Source: an uncultured Shewanella sp.
GTDB lineage: Bacteria; Pseudomonadota; Gammaproteobacteria; Enterobacterales; Shewanellaceae
Direction of reading: 5' to 3'
Assembly (NCBI RefSeq): GCF_947491715.1
Contig: NZ_CANLKR010000014.1
Coordinates: 1-64,000, forward strand
Length of the DNA: 64,000 nucleotides
Position 1 is the first letter of the stretch. Each line of letters opens with the position of its first letter. Below, piece by piece: positions 36,439 through 47,234 of the stretch. The translations under genes and the position numbers were made by a program. The notes under the pieces were generated by a model that ran no database searches, was not told the origin of the DNA, and was given only the letters and a program-made list of their open reading frames with translations.

Positions 36439-38169
36439 ATGATTGCTTTTATCTTTCACTATATTGCCAATAATCCGTTTGTATTTTTATTTCTTGCCAT
36501 CAGCTTAGGTTACCCTTTAGGCAAAATAAGCATTAAAGGGATTAATTTAGGCGCCACTGCAGGCACGCTTCTGGTCAGCGTACTCATTGCCCTAAGTGCC
36601 TTTTCATTTTATGGACTCACTATCGATGCGCCAGGGCTCGTCTCTGATATTTTTCTAATGATGTTTATGTATGCCATCGGCATGAAAGTCGGGCCGCAGT
36701 TTTTTTCAGGGCTCGCCCGCGGCGGTATGGATTTTGTCGTAATTGGCCTCATCGTTGTTTTCAGTAACTTTATCATTGTGTTTTGGGGCGCCAAGCTATT
36801 CAACCTAGCCCCTGGTTATGCCGCAGGTATTATCTCTGGCAGCTATACGGTGACGGCGGTAATGGGCGTCGCGCAGTCAGCCATCACCTCAGGCGCATTT
36901 AAGGCCCCCAATGGCATCACTTTAGATCAAGTCAGTGCCAATATTGCCGCAGGTTACGCCATTAGTTATATCCTATCGAGTATTTTTATCATCCTTTTAA
37001 TCAAATATCTGCCGACACTCTTTGGTAAAGATCCAATACAAGCCGGTGCTCAAGCCGAAAAAGATTTTGGCTCAGGACAAGACAATGAAGCACTGCCCAG
37101 TACTGCCGGTTTTTCCAATCTGGGCGTGTTACCGCTCGATGTGCGTGCCTATCGCGTGGAACATGAAGAATTAGTCAATCAAACACCTGAAAGCCTGTAT
37201 CAACTCTATCCTCAGGCCACAGTATTACGGGTTGTTCGACAAAATAAGGTATTAAAAGCCGTAGACAATCCCAAACTCCAACTTGGCGATATTATCGGCG
37301 TTCGCGGTCAATACCATCAACTCATTGCAGAAAGTGAGAGCCACATAGGCACCGAAGTCGACGAGCCTAGAGCGCGAAACATCGATATTGAAGTCGCCGA
37401 TTTGCACTTAGGTCACTCACCTTACATTGGTCGCCCCATCGCACAATTGAGCCAAGATATTGGCTTTGGTTTGTATCTTAAAGCCCTCTTCAGGCAAGGC
37501 CATCAACTGCCTATTCTGCCTCAAACCCAAATAGAAATGGGTGATGTTATTCGCGTCGCCGGATCGGATTGGTGCGTTCAGCAAGCCGCAAGCAAACTCA
37601 ACTGCACGCCCATCGTTGAAAGTACACTCACCGAGACCTTTTATTTGGCGCTATCATTATTAATCGGTTACATCTGTGGCCATTTAAGCGTCAATATTTC
37701 AGGGATCCCCTTCGCACTAGGCACATCTGCAGGTTGCATGTTAACAGGGATTATTTTTTCTTTTCTGCGCACTCGTAATCCCGCTTTTGGCGGTCCCATG
37801 AGTGAAGGCGCTCGCAGCTTCTTACAAGATATAGGTTTAAGCCTGTTTGTCGCCGTTTTGGCCACCAGCGTCGGGCCTAAAATTTTAGACTCGTTCCAAG
37901 GCATTGTCGTCATTAAAATCGCCATTTTAGGCTTAATTGGCGCACTTATACCACCCCTTCTCGCTTGGCTATACGGTTTTTATATTCGTAAGATGAACCC
38001 CGCTATTTTAGCGGGTGCTTGCGCGGGGGCCCGTAATAGCACGCCGGCAATGAAGGGCGCACAAGAGATTTGCCAAAGTGACATTCCCGCTATCGGCTAC
38101 CCCGTACCTTATGCCCTCACCTCAATGCTAGTGCTTATTTTGGGGTATTTAAGCATGGTGATGTATTGA
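36439..38169 (+). CDS. AspT/YidE-family transporter
   Basis: A 576-residue inner-membrane protein of the aspartate:alanine exchanger type: about five helices (1-190), a cytoplasmic part with two RCK_C/TrkA-C-like domains (around LYQLYPQATVLRVVRQNKVL and IGRPIAQLSQDIGFGLYLKAL, about 245-395), then about five helices (400-575). GxG-rich stretches ISGSYTVTAVMGVAQ and AGACAGARNSTPAM are the repeated transport motifs. The true substrate is not determined by sequence. A strong terminator follows. Confidence 0.87.
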   Translation: MIAFIFHYIANNPFVFLFLAISLGYPLGKISIKGINLGATAGTLLVSVLIALSAFSFYGLTIDAPGLVSDIFLMMFMYAIGMKVGPQFFSGLARGGMDFVVIGLIVVFSNFIIVFWGAKLFNLAPGYAAGIISGSYTVTAVMGVAQSAITSGAFKAPNGITLDQVSANIAAGYAISYILSSIFIILLIKYLPTLFGKDPIQAGAQAEKDFGSGQDNEALPSTAGFSNLGVLPLDVRAYRVEHEELVNQTPESLYQLYPQATVLRVVRQNKVLKAVDNPKLQLGDIIGVRGQYHQLIAESESHIGTEVDEPRARNIDIEVADLHLGHSPYIGRPIAQLSQDIGFGLYLKALFRQGHQLPILPQTQIEMGDVIRVAGSDWCVQQAASKLNCTPIVESTLTETFYLALSLLIGYICGHLSVNISGIPFALGTSAGCMLTGIIFSFLRTRNPAFGGPMSEGARSFLQDIGLSLFVAVLATSVGPKILDSFQGIVVIKIAILGLIGALIPPLLAWLYGFYIRKMNPAILAGACAGARNSTPAMKGAQEICQSDIPAIGYPVPYALTSMLVLILGYLSMVMY

Positions 38170-38184
38170 ATAAGTAAACGATAT

Positions 38185-38216
38185 AAAAAAGGTGAGCTCT
38201 CTGCTCACCTTTTTTA
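38185..38216. terminator. bidirectional terminator
   Basis: AAAAAAGGTGAGC and GCTCACCTTTTTT with a five-base loop sit between the transporter gene and the convergent helix-turn-helix gene; it can end transcription from both sides. Confidence 0.92.
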
Positions 38217-38259
38217 TATCGAAAATGATGTGGTCCTAAGTTAATAGAGTATTAGCCCA

Positions 38260-38685
38260 TCAGGTTTTTAAAAGCTGTTTCATATCAAACAAAATATCAG
38301 ATAACAAGCTCACCGCGCCGTGATGTAGTTCATTTTCATCGGTGGCAAGTAACAATAAATTGGCTGTTGAGGTGGCTTGATTAAGCTTAGATAGCACTTT
38401 TTCATTATCTGCTTGACTAAGTTCCAGTTTAAGGGCATTTAACACTTGGCTTTCTTCCCACTGAGGCTGCACATCATCACGACCCAGCATAAACTCTTCA
38501 CTCGATGAATCTTGCATTAAATGATGTCGACTGATAAAACCAAACAACTTACACAACTTACCCTTACTGGGCTCAGCTTCACCCGCTTGCCACTGACCAA
38601 TCTCAGATTCTTTTACGCCCATTATTCTCGCCAACTCAGAGATACTCAAATCAAAACGCTTGGCAATACTTTCCAGTTCCTTCAC
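38260..38685 (-). CDS. XRE-type helix-turn-helix protein
   Basis: A 141-residue protein whose first 60 residues hold a Cro/C1-type helix-turn-helix (LSISELARIMGVKESEIGQWQAGEAEPSKGKLCKLFGF). The rest is helical with an acidic-neutral composition and no known domain. The start is a GTG that overlaps the stop of the upstream membrane gene by four bases (GTGA), so translation is coupled. It is the last gene of a three-gene operon with the membrane protein and the repeat peptide gene, and may regulate that operon. Confidence 0.75.
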   Translation of the reverse strand: MKELESIAKRFDLSISELARIMGVKESEIGQWQAGEAEPSKGKLCKLFGFISRHHLMQDSSSEEFMLGRDDVQPQWEESQVLNALKLELSQADNEKVLSKLNQATSTANLLLLATDENELHHGAVSLLSDILFDMKQLLKT

Positions 38686-39365
38686 AGTCTTACTCCCTTC
38701 ATTCTTTGTTTTTGATTGATCCCCGCCTTAACAGCGAAATAGCTGATCATCACCAGTATTGACATCTCAGCAATGCTCAAAGGAAAACGCACATAGCGAT
38801 AAATGTCATAAAAAAACCTTGGTTCAAACCCTATAAAATAATGCCCTAACACATCATTACGCAGCAAATCTTCTGTACCCGTTAATAGATTTGTGAGGAC
38901 AAATAAACTGGATACAATCAGCAATAAATATTCCTGTGCGAAGCGTTTATAATGCACATTGAGCTTGAGAGCATTGGCTATGGGACCACGATACCAAATC
39001 AGTGCCATTACCAGCACGTCATAGCCAATATAAGTAAAGTAAAACACCCAGCTGGGCACTTGGGTTAATAGATACGTATTTAGCCACAACAGATCGATTA
39101 ATTTTATCGATGCTGGGATGGCTAATAAATAGGCCCAGTTAGGAAAGCGTCGACACATCACTACACTAACAACTAAAGCTAGCCCCAAACTGGTACTCTC
39201 TAACCAATACAACTCTCTAAATAAGACTGAAATCAATATCGTGAGGGCCAACACACCACCAACAACAAAAGCGCCTAACCATAACAGCGATTTATGTTTG
39301 GCAAAATAGATCGCGCTTGAGCCAATACAACCTAACCCTAATAACGCAACTAACCACACATCCAT
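38682..39365 (-). CDS. polytopic membrane protein, unknown
   Basis: A 227-residue protein with about seven hydrophobic helices and short loops; its largest polar stretch is around 150-190. No transporter, peptidase or CPBP motif is evident, so I cannot assign a function. It starts nine bases after the stop of the repeat-peptide gene and overlaps the helix-turn-helix gene. Position suggests a role in handling, exporting or sensing the repeat peptide, but this is inference. Confidence 0.75.
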   Translation of the reverse strand: MDVWLVALLGLGCIGSSAIYFAKHKSLLWLGAFVVGGVLALTILISVLFRELYWLESTSLGLALVVSVVMCRRFPNWAYLLAIPASIKLIDLLWLNTYLLTQVPSWVFYFTYIGYDVLVMALIWYRGPIANALKLNVHYKRFAQEYLLLIVSSLFVLTNLLTGTEDLLRNDVLGHYFIGFEPRFFYDIYRYVRFPLSIAEMSILVMISYFAVKAGINQKQRMKGVRL

Positions 39366-39374
39366 TTTCAGTCC

Positions 39375-39815
39375 TTAACTTGCCACCAGAAAAGTACTGA
39401 ACTTAAGAACAGGCTGACCGCCACCGCTCATCGGCACCGACGGTACCCAGCCTCCAAAATCACTCAATAAAGCCACATTTTTTAGATCAGGCTGACCACC
39501 ACCGCTACTCGGCGCTGGCAGTACCCAGCCTCCAAAATCACTCAACAAGGCTGTGTTTTTGAGGTCAGGTTGCCCCCCCCCACTCATCGGCATTGGCGGC
39601 ACCCAAGTTTCACTGTCAGTCAGCAACGCCGTATTTTGACTATCAGGTTGTTCCATTCTCTTCTTCACGAACGTCTGCACTTTCATGAGTAAACCGGTGG
39701 GCGTTAATGCTTGGGTCACAGGAATGACGGATACTATTTCAGTCTGTTGTTGTAAGGCTTGATACACATCAGCATTATCTAAACTGTCAATGTTTTGCGG
39801 CATATCCATTATCAT
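39375..39815 (-). CDS. repeat protein with three 26-residue units, possible peptide precursor
   Basis: A 146-residue protein. Residues 1-55 are a non-repeated leader-like part (QNIDSLDNADVYQALQQQ, ALTPTGLLMKVQTFVKKR). Three 26-residue tandem units follow (56-81, 82-107, 108-133) and a 13-residue partial one. The shared pattern is QPD..NTALLSDF.GWV...P.SGGG. There is no signal peptide and no cysteine in the repeats. AAGGA lies eight bases before the first of three clustered ATGs; an upstream ATG at 39878 lacks a site. Layout (leader plus repeated cores ending in Gly-Gly-Gly) recalls multi-core RiPP precursors or a repeated binding module, but no maturation enzyme is adjacent. Not a family I recognise. 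Confidence 0.68.
   Translation of the reverse strand: MIMDMPQNIDSLDNADVYQALQQQTEIVSVIPVTQALTPTGLLMKVQTFVKKRMEQPDSQNTALLTDSETWVPPMPMSGGGQPDLKNTALLSDFGGWVLPAPSSGGGQPDLKNVALLSDFGGWVPSVPMSGGGQPVLKFSTFLVAS
39417..39650 (-). repeat. three 78-bp in-frame tandem repeats
   Basis: Units 39650-39573, 39572-39495 and 39494-39417 encode the 26-residue repeats; 39416-39378 is half a unit. The second and third units are most alike; the unit nearest the start is the most diverged, which suggests expansion from the 3' side. Confidence 0.85.
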
Positions 39816-39995
39816 TATTATTGTCCTTGTAAGATCTTTGCCAACATCGCATTGAACCAATAGTTCCATGCATGGCATTAAGAAATGATTGAGACACTTT
39901 TAGATTGTCTCTAAAAGCTCAAAGTTACCTCATTTTTATCACAAAACCATCAAATATTTAACTAAAATCGTTTTTTCCAAAAAATTAATCCCTAT

Positions 39996-40039
39996 AAATC
40001 ACAAAAGAGCCGACTATCGAGTCGGCTCTTTTGTGATTT
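39996..40039 (-). terminator. ahpF terminator
   Basis: A perfect 20-bp stem (39996-40015 with 40020-40039, loop ATCG) centred on AGAGCCGACT, with TTTT on the 3' arm, 100 bases downstream of the ahpF stop. It separates ahpF from the repeat-peptide operon. Confidence 0.9.
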
Positions 40040-40139
40040 ATCGTTCTTTTATGGATTATCGTTTTAGAGCAAATAGCGACTTTTTCCTTCTAACACTATT
40101 CACTGTTATGTCCGTTATAACCGTTATAAAAGATGTCCG

Positions 40140-41747
40140 CTAAGCGGCTTGCTCGTCTATCCTTGCGGTATCATCCATCTCATCTTGGCTGCGAATGAGG
40201 TGATCAAATGCTCCAAGTGATGCGGTGGCGCCGCTGCCCATGGCGATGATAATTTGTTTGTAAGCCGAGTTAGTCACATCGCCTGCTGCAAACACCCCCG
40301 GTATGGATGTTTGTCCTTTTCCATCGACAATGATCTCGCCTCTTGAGGTTAAATCAATCGTCTCTTTTAACCATTCACTGTTTGGCACTAAACCAATTTG
40401 TACAAAAATACCTTCAAGTGTAATGTGATGAGACTCCCCAGTGACTCTGTCGGTATAGTTAAGCCCGTTAACTCGCTTGCCATCCCCTGTCACTTCCGTC
40501 GTCATGGCTTGAGTAATAATGTCAATATTCCCCATAGAGCGGGCTTTTCTTTGTAACACCTCATCGGCTCTTAAACTTAAATCAAACTCTAATACTGTCA
40601 CATGCTCCACTATATTGGCCAAATCAATTGCCGCTTCTATGCCTGAATTACCGCCACCTATGACTGCTACACGCTTACCTTTAAACAATGGACCATCACA
40701 GTGAGGGCAATATGCCACGCCTTTACCGCGATATTCTTGCTCACCAGGTACATTCATTTCACGCCAACGTGCCCCTGTTGCCAACAATACAGTACGACTC
40801 TTGATCACAGCACCGCTTTCTAACGCAAGTTCAAATAACGGCCCCAATTTTTTGTCAGACTGAAGTGATAATGCTCGCTGATTATCCATAATATCAACAT
40901 CATAATCATTCACATGGGCTTCAAGGTTCGCCACCAGTTTTGGGCCTTCGGTGGCCTTAACAGAAATAAAGTTTTCAATGCCAACAGTTTCGGCCACTTG
41001 ACCACCAAATTTATCCGCAACAATCCCCGTTCTGAGTCCTTTACGTGCTGCATAAATGGCTGCCGATGCGCCAGCAGGGCCACCTCCAACCACTAAGACT
41101 TCAAAGGGCTCTTTTTCATTTAATTTTTCTGCTTGCCTGCTTTGGGCATTCACATCAATTTTATTTAAAATATCCACGACAGTGATACGGCCAACGGAGA
41201 AAGGCTCACCATTTAAAAAGACGGATGGCACCGCCATAACATTTCGCTCATCAACCTCTTCTTGGAACAAAGCACCATCGATCATCACATGCTGAATATT
41301 GGGATTAATTGCCGCCATCATATTTAAGGCTTGTACCACTTCAGGGCAAGTTTGGCAGCTTAAGGAGACATAGGTTTCGAAACGATATTCACCCGTTAGC
41401 GCACTGATTTGCTCAATCAATTCAGGCGCTAATTTAATGGGATGCCCACCTGTATGCAGTAAGGCCAATACTAAAGAAGTAAACTCATGCCCCATGGGCA
41501 CACCTGCAAAAGTCATACTGGTTTGCGCTTGAGCGGATTGAAAAGGAGCTGTCACCTTCATTGAAGGCGTCCGATCTCCCACTTGTGAGGTTAATGTCAC
41601 TAAGTCAGACAGCTGAGTAATATCCTGAGCTAAACTGGCTAACTCTTTTGCTTTAGCCGTATCATCTGCCGATACGACAAGTTCAACTGGACGCTTAAGG
41701 TTCTGTAAATAGGTTTTCAGTTGAGTTTTCACATTCGCATCTAACAT
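40140..41747 (-). CDS. ahpF: alkyl hydroperoxide reductase subunit F
   Basis: An NADH-dependent flavoprotein that re-reduces AhpC. It has 535 residues. The N-terminal thioredoxin-like pair of domains holds the redox pair CQTC (about 129-132). The flavin domain has FAD motif [19 protein letters not shown] and disulphide motif CPHC (about 345-348), then the NAD motif [14 protein letters not shown] and the C-terminal FAD motif [13 protein letters not shown]. It is downstream of ahpC on the same strand with about 260 bases between, which hold a relic of ahpC. Confidence 0.97.
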   Translation of the reverse strand: MLDANVKTQLKTYLQNLKRPVELVVSADDTAKAKELASLAQDITQLSDLVTLTSQVGDRTPSMKVTAPFQSAQAQTSMTFAGVPMGHEFTSLVLALLHTGGHPIKLAPELIEQISALTGEYRFETYVSLSCQTCPEVVQALNMMAAINPNIQHVMIDGALFQEEVDERNVMAVPSVFLNGEPFSVGRITVVDILNKIDVNAQSRQAEKLNEKEPFEVLVVGGGPAGASAAIYAARKGLRTGIVADKFGGQVAETVGIENFISVKATEGPKLVANLEAHVNDYDVDIMDNQRALSLQSDKKLGPLFELALESGAVIKSRTVLLATGARWREMNVPGEQEYRGKGVAYCPHCDGPLFKGKRVAVIGGGNSGIEAAIDLANIVEHVTVLEFDLSLRADEVLQRKARSMGNIDIITQAMTTEVTGDGKRVNGLNYTDRVTGESHHITLEGIFVQIGLVPNSEWLKETIDLTSRGEIIVDGKGQTSIPGVFAAGDVTNSAYKQIIIAMGSGATASLGAFDHLIRSQDEMDDTARIDEQAA

Positions 41748-41918
41748 AACGACTCCTAAGATAACAATAATGGCTCACGGGCTCTAAACAGAAAAAATAA
41801 AAGAAAGAACAAAAAACAAAAAAGATTGAGCCCGTCGGTCAGGGGGGACAGGCTCAACCTGGTCAATTGAATGACTCAAACTCGCAAAGAGTCACTCAAT
41901 ATTTCTCACAATCGAACG

Positions 41919-41974
41919 TTAGATTTTACCGACCAAATCTAATGAAGGTGAAAGAATACTCATCACTTCACCTT
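41919..41974 (-). pseudogene. relic of an ahpC 3' end
   Basis: About 55 bases between ahpC and ahpF repeat the last codons of ahpC: the minus strand reads CACCTTCATTAGATTTGGTC through to GGTAAAATCTAA, encoding PSLDLVGKI and stop as in AhpC, with one silent change. The upstream few codons are partly kept (GGTGAAG) and then broken. This is what remains of a tandem copy, or a small duplication, of the ahpC end. Confidence 0.8.
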
Positions 41975-42004
41975 CTCACTCAAATGGTAGGCCACCACAA
42001 AGGA

Positions 42005-42574
42005 TTAGATTTTACCGACTAAATCTAATGAAGGCGCAAGCGTCTCTTCACCTGGCTGCCATGCTGCTGGGCAAACTTCCCCATCATGCGTTGCAACATA
42101 CTGAGCTGCTTGAATTTTACGAATCAGTTCAGATGCACTTCGGCCGATACCTAAATCATGAATTTCAGCCACTTTAATTTGACCTTCAGGATTAATCACA
42201 AAAGTACCACGCAGTGCTAAACCATCTTCTTCAATCATCACACCGAAGTTTCGGCTGATTTTTCCTGTTGGATCGCCAATCATTGGGTATTGAATTTTAT
42301 TAATGGTATCTGAACTGTCATGCCACGCTTTATGAGTAAAATGTGTATCGGTAGACACTGAGTAAACTTCAACACCCATGTCTTGCAGTTTTTGATAGTG
42401 ATCCGCTAAGTCGCCTAATTCAGTTGGACAAACAAAAGTAAAATCAGCTGGGTAGAAGAAAACCACTGACCACTTACCGAGTAAATCTTGCTCTGTTACA
42501 GGGTGAAAATCACCTTTATGAAAAGCCGTTGCTGAGAAAGGTTGAACTTGAGTATTGATAATTGATTGATACAT
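42005..42574 (-). CDS. ahpC: alkyl hydroperoxide reductase subunit C (peroxiredoxin)
   Basis: A typical 2-Cys peroxiredoxin, 189 residues, that reduces hydrogen peroxide and organic peroxides in the cytoplasm. The peroxidatic Cys49 is in FTFVCPTEL and the resolving Cys in GEVCPAAW near 167. The start is the ATG with GGAG six bases upstream, giving MYQSIINTQ; an upstream frame extension of 21 codons lacks support. It pairs functionally with ahpF. The upstream region holds an imperfect palindrome that could bind OxyR. Confidence 0.97.
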   Translation of the reverse strand: MYQSIINTQVQPFSATAFHKGDFHPVTEQDLLGKWSVVFFYPADFTFVCPTELGDLADHYQKLQDMGVEVYSVSTDTHFTHKAWHDSSDTINKIQYPMIGDPTGKISRNFGVMIEEDGLALRGTFVINPEGQIKVAEIHDLGIGRSASELIRKIQAAQYVATHDGEVCPAAWQPGEETLAPSLDLVGKI

Positions 42575-42815
42575 ATCTTGCTCCAAAATGCGAAAATAAA
42601 GTCTGTGTTTTGTTTCGATGCAAGAATAATAGAACAAGCGTTAAATTAAATATAACGGATAAAACCTATTGGTTTAATCGGTTTTTTAGAACAAAGAGTC
42701 AAGAAGCATAACAATTTCATTTTAAACATTAAAAACAATAAGTTAAAAAAATATATTCGAGTTAATTATTCACTATACTTAGTACTAACACCCTATTGAA
42801 CAAAAGGATTTGACC

Positions 42816-43631
42816 ATGCACTTAATCATTCAAAAAGTGTCTCTCTCAGCCTTACTTTTTAGCCTCATACTTATCACTCAAACCACGCTTGCAATGGAAG
42901 ATGAGCTTGCCTGTGAAGGGTTTGGCCCACAAGCGCCCAGAAATATCAAACAAGGTGAAGGAGCAAATAGTCAACGATTTGGTATTGCACCACCTTATAC
43001 TCAAATGAATTTATGTAATATCCACTTTCACTATAATGCCGAGCACAAAGCGAAAGCCTTTAATATTTATGCCGGAAAAGGTGATGCAAAGGGGCTCGGA
43101 GGCGGATATCAATGTAAAATCAGCCAAAATTTAAATTATGCAGAAGTCATGCCTGTTCCTGGTAATATGTGTGATGGACTCATACCAGGCAATACTGTCG
43201 AAGTCCATTGGGTCTATTCATCCTGTGATGTCCAGCCCGGTGTGGGGCTCGCCGCTTGCTCTACGGCTCAATGTGTGAATCCAAGTTTACGCGTTGAAGC
43301 GCAAGTGTTCACTCTGGTCAATGATGACAGCGCCACTAACTTTAATGACTTTACTTATGATGTCGAAAAGCATAGCAATTTTTATCAAACCAAAGCGCTG
43401 CCTTTAGATACAGGACAACCCATTGAGTTTCTAGGTTCTACCACTGGCCCCCAATACAGTCAGCTTCACTGCTCAAATAAAAGCGTGACTTGGAGTGTAC
43501 GTCCCCTATGTGAAAAACTGGACATCACTAGTTTAGGAAAATGGTGCGAGAGTAATGTATTTGAAGAAGTGAAAGCTCATGGTGTTAGAAGCTTAGTCAT
43601 TAACCCTGCACAATTATCGAGTATTGATTAG
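42816..43631 (+). CDS. delta-class carbonic anhydrase-like secreted protein
   Basis: A 271-residue exported protein. The signal peptide is MHLIIQKVSLSALLFSLILITQTTLA and mature residues start near MEDELACEGFGPQAPR. LCNIHFHYNAEHK, VEVHWVYSSCDVQPG and VTWSVRP match, as far as I recall, the delta carbonic anhydrase family known from diatoms with bacterial relatives; the histidines of the first two segments are the expected zinc ligands. Mature cysteines could form disulphides. It would hydrate carbon dioxide in the periplasm. The ATG is chosen over a TTG two codons upstream because AGGA lies seven bases before it. It is divergent from ahpC and has its own terminator. Confidence 0.8.
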   Translation: MHLIIQKVSLSALLFSLILITQTTLAMEDELACEGFGPQAPRNIKQGEGANSQRFGIAPPYTQMNLCNIHFHYNAEHKAKAFNIYAGKGDAKGLGGGYQCKISQNLNYAEVMPVPGNMCDGLIPGNTVEVHWVYSSCDVQPGVGLAACSTAQCVNPSLRVEAQVFTLVNDDSATNFNDFTYDVEKHSNFYQTKALPLDTGQPIEFLGSTTGPQYSQLHCSNKSVTWSVRPLCEKLDITSLGKWCESNVFEEVKAHGVRSLVINPAQLSSID

Positions 43632-43654
43632 ATTTCAATTCCCCCATTACCAAA

Positions 43655-43683
43655 AAGAAGCCACTCATTTGAGTGGCTTCTTC
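43655..43683. terminator. bidirectional terminator
   Basis: AAGAAGCCACTC and GAGTGGCTTCTT around ATTT, between the convergent carbonic anhydrase and DUF1338 genes, with A and T runs on the two sides. Confidence 0.88.
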
Positions 43684-43719
43684 AATTACCAATATTAACT
43701 AAAATACCGATTGAAAATA

Positions 43720-44517
43720 TTAATTTACGTTAGTGCTTTCAAAGATTTTATCGGCAGAGGCGGCAACAAATCCCGTATAAAGCTCACCATTTGGCATAGT
43801 ATAACGTAGAGCAAATTCATAGAAACAACTTGGAATTTCAACGTTTTTATCGCTAAATGCCATGTTGATTTTATCGGCCATCGTCGATGACTGCTCAAGT
43901 AATACCTCAGGCGAGCCTTTCACTTCACCACCCACCGCATTCAGCACAAAACCCGCCTCTTTCAATGCTTGGTTTACATCAATAATATTCTCGAAATTCG
44001 GCAAATGATTAATCGAAACAGTAAAGTGATTAGCTCGATAACCAAAAGCCGCCACCCAAGCAGCGTACTCGCTTTCGGCTAATAATGTTTCATAAGTATT
44101 AGCATTCAAATCCCAATGACGACCTGAATATAAAAAATTATCCGCAGTGACAACACTGGCATCCATTTCATCAATGAAGCCCGTCACTATCTTTTGTAAT
44201 TCAGGACTAAACTCTTCAACCAGAAGTTCTGAGATAAAGACTTTAGGTTGAGTGCTATCTGGGTGCTCAAAATGTTTCGCGACCAGTTTTTTGGCCTCAA
44301 AATTATAATCACCGCAAGCCACATAACCGATTGACTCAAAATGCTTAGCTAACACATCAATATTCACTTTGGCGATGTTGAACGTCCGCAGCGCAATATG
44401 ATCATTAATAATCGTCTCGCCATTGGCCAGTAGCTGATGCACTTTTGCCGCCGATGGGGTCATTTGAATATAATCTTGCCACAATGCATCAAACAGTGTG
44501 TCGACATGGGTATGCAT
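43720..44517 (-). CDS. DUF1338 protein (2-oxoadipate dioxygenase/decarboxylase-like)
   Basis: A 265-residue protein of the family that includes HglS, a non-haem iron enzyme turning 2-oxoadipate into 2-hydroxyglutarate in lysine catabolism. Motifs NDHIALRTFNI, GRHWDLNANTYE and YRANHFTVSINHLP contain conserved His/Glu positions. It is 117 bases downstream of astD on the same strand, so it is probably co-expressed with the arginine succinyltransferase genes. The exact substrate in this setting is not proven. Confidence 0.83.
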   Translation of the reverse strand: MHTHVDTLFDALWQDYIQMTPSAAKVHQLLANGETIINDHIALRTFNIAKVNIDVLAKHFESIGYVACGDYNFEAKKLVAKHFEHPDSTQPKVFISELLVEEFSPELQKIVTGFIDEMDASVVTADNFLYSGRHWDLNANTYETLLAESEYAAWVAAFGYRANHFTVSINHLPNFENIIDVNQALKEAGFVLNAVGGEVKGSPEVLLEQSSTMADKINMAFSDKNVEIPSCFYEFALRYTMPNGELYTGFVAASADKIFESTNVN

Positions 44518-44634
44518 TTATCACTCCTTTAGAACATTGAAGCAGCAGATAAAAGCAACCCCAATGAACATACACTAAACAACAGGAAAAAAGGACGCTG
44601 ACTGAAACAAATATCAGTAAAACGCCCCCTCATA

Positions 44635-46104
<1,470 letters not shown>

Positions 46105-47127
46105 CTACAATGCCAAAATACGCACTTGCTGATCTTGTTCAACAAGTAACGCAGCGGCTAATTCCGGTGACAAGATAACCTCATCGCTATCGTCGCTTAT
46201 CTTTAACAGCGCCGAAGTGGCTCGGTAATCTTTTAAAAGTGTATTTGAGAGTATAAATTTTGATGTTGCCTCTGGCATCTCGCCAATCGTCACGTTCAAT
46301 AAGCGACTTTCTCTGACAGAACGAATGTCATTTAAGTTACATTCAACCGTTGGGCCGCCATCAAAAATATCCACATAACCGCGCCACCTAAAGCCTTCCG
46401 CTTCAAGCAGGTTTAATGCTGGACGGGTATTGGTATGAACTTCACCAATCACTTTTTGGGCTTCTTCTGGTAACAGGCAAACGTACACGGCATGTTTTGG
46501 CATCATTTCAGCCATAAAAGCTTTTTTACCTAAACCAGAAAGATAATCGGCTTCGACAAAGTCGATGCCAATAAAGTTTTTTTGCAACCAACCATAAAAA
46601 GGGGAATTGCCTTGTGCATCACAATCGCCGCGCATTTCAGCTATCACAGTATCACCAAAACGATGGGCATGCTGGGCTAAAAATAAAAAACGGCTACGAG
46701 ACAGCATGCGTCCATTATTATTTTTCCGATAAGTATCACGTAAAAACAAAGTACACAGCTCTGCCGCCCCCGTATAATCATGACACAGGGTTAACGTTTC
46801 AGCCTCATTACGTACATCAATCTGTTTAGAGTGATACACTTCTGTGCCTAAACGGTAATGATAGAAGGCATCTTCCATTCCTACAGCGGCTTCGAGCCCA
46901 CAAGTACCGACGACTTCTTGCGTGTCGGTATCTTCAAGCACCATCAAATAGCCTTCATCAAAAGGGCTCTCTATGATGTCTTTTTGAAAAGAAGCTTCTA
47001 CTCGGGCAATTTTACTTTTCAGTAGTTTTTCATTGACGGGTAAAGAGGTAAATCCATGACCGGACTCTTCTGCAATGCGATGGAGTGCTTCATAATCACT
47101 CGATCGAATAGGACGTATAATTAACAT
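46105..47127 (-). CDS. astA: arginine N-succinyltransferase
   Basis: First step of arginine succinyltransferase catabolism: transfers succinyl from succinyl-CoA to arginine. It has 340 residues, the typical length, with a GNAT-like fold. Family features include MLIIRPIRSSDYEALHRIAEESGHGFTSLP at the N-terminus and FIGIDFVEADYLSG near 195. It is upstream of astD in the same operon. An intrinsic terminator separates it from argD/astC, so it probably has its own promoter in 47128-47234. Confidence 0.95.
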   Translation of the reverse strand: MLIIRPIRSSDYEALHRIAEESGHGFTSLPVNEKLLKSKIARVEASFQKDIIESPFDEGYLMVLEDTDTQEVVGTCGLEAAVGMEDAFYHYRLGTEVYHSKQIDVRNEAETLTLCHDYTGAAELCTLFLRDTYRKNNNGRMLSRSRFLFLAQHAHRFGDTVIAEMRGDCDAQGNSPFYGWLQKNFIGIDFVEADYLSGLGKKAFMAEMMPKHAVYVCLLPEEAQKVIGEVHTNTRPALNLLEAEGFRWRGYVDIFDGGPTVECNLNDIRSVRESRLLNVTIGEMPEATSKFILSNTLLKDYRATSALLKISDDSDEVILSPELAAALLVEQDQQVRILAL

Positions 47128-47234
47128 CTATGATGTCTCCTCATTGTAACTTGGCTGTCAACTCCTTCCATGCCTGACAAAAGCACGACAAACTGCTGAT
47201 AGCATTCATGTCTCAGCATTCCTTCAGCCAACAC

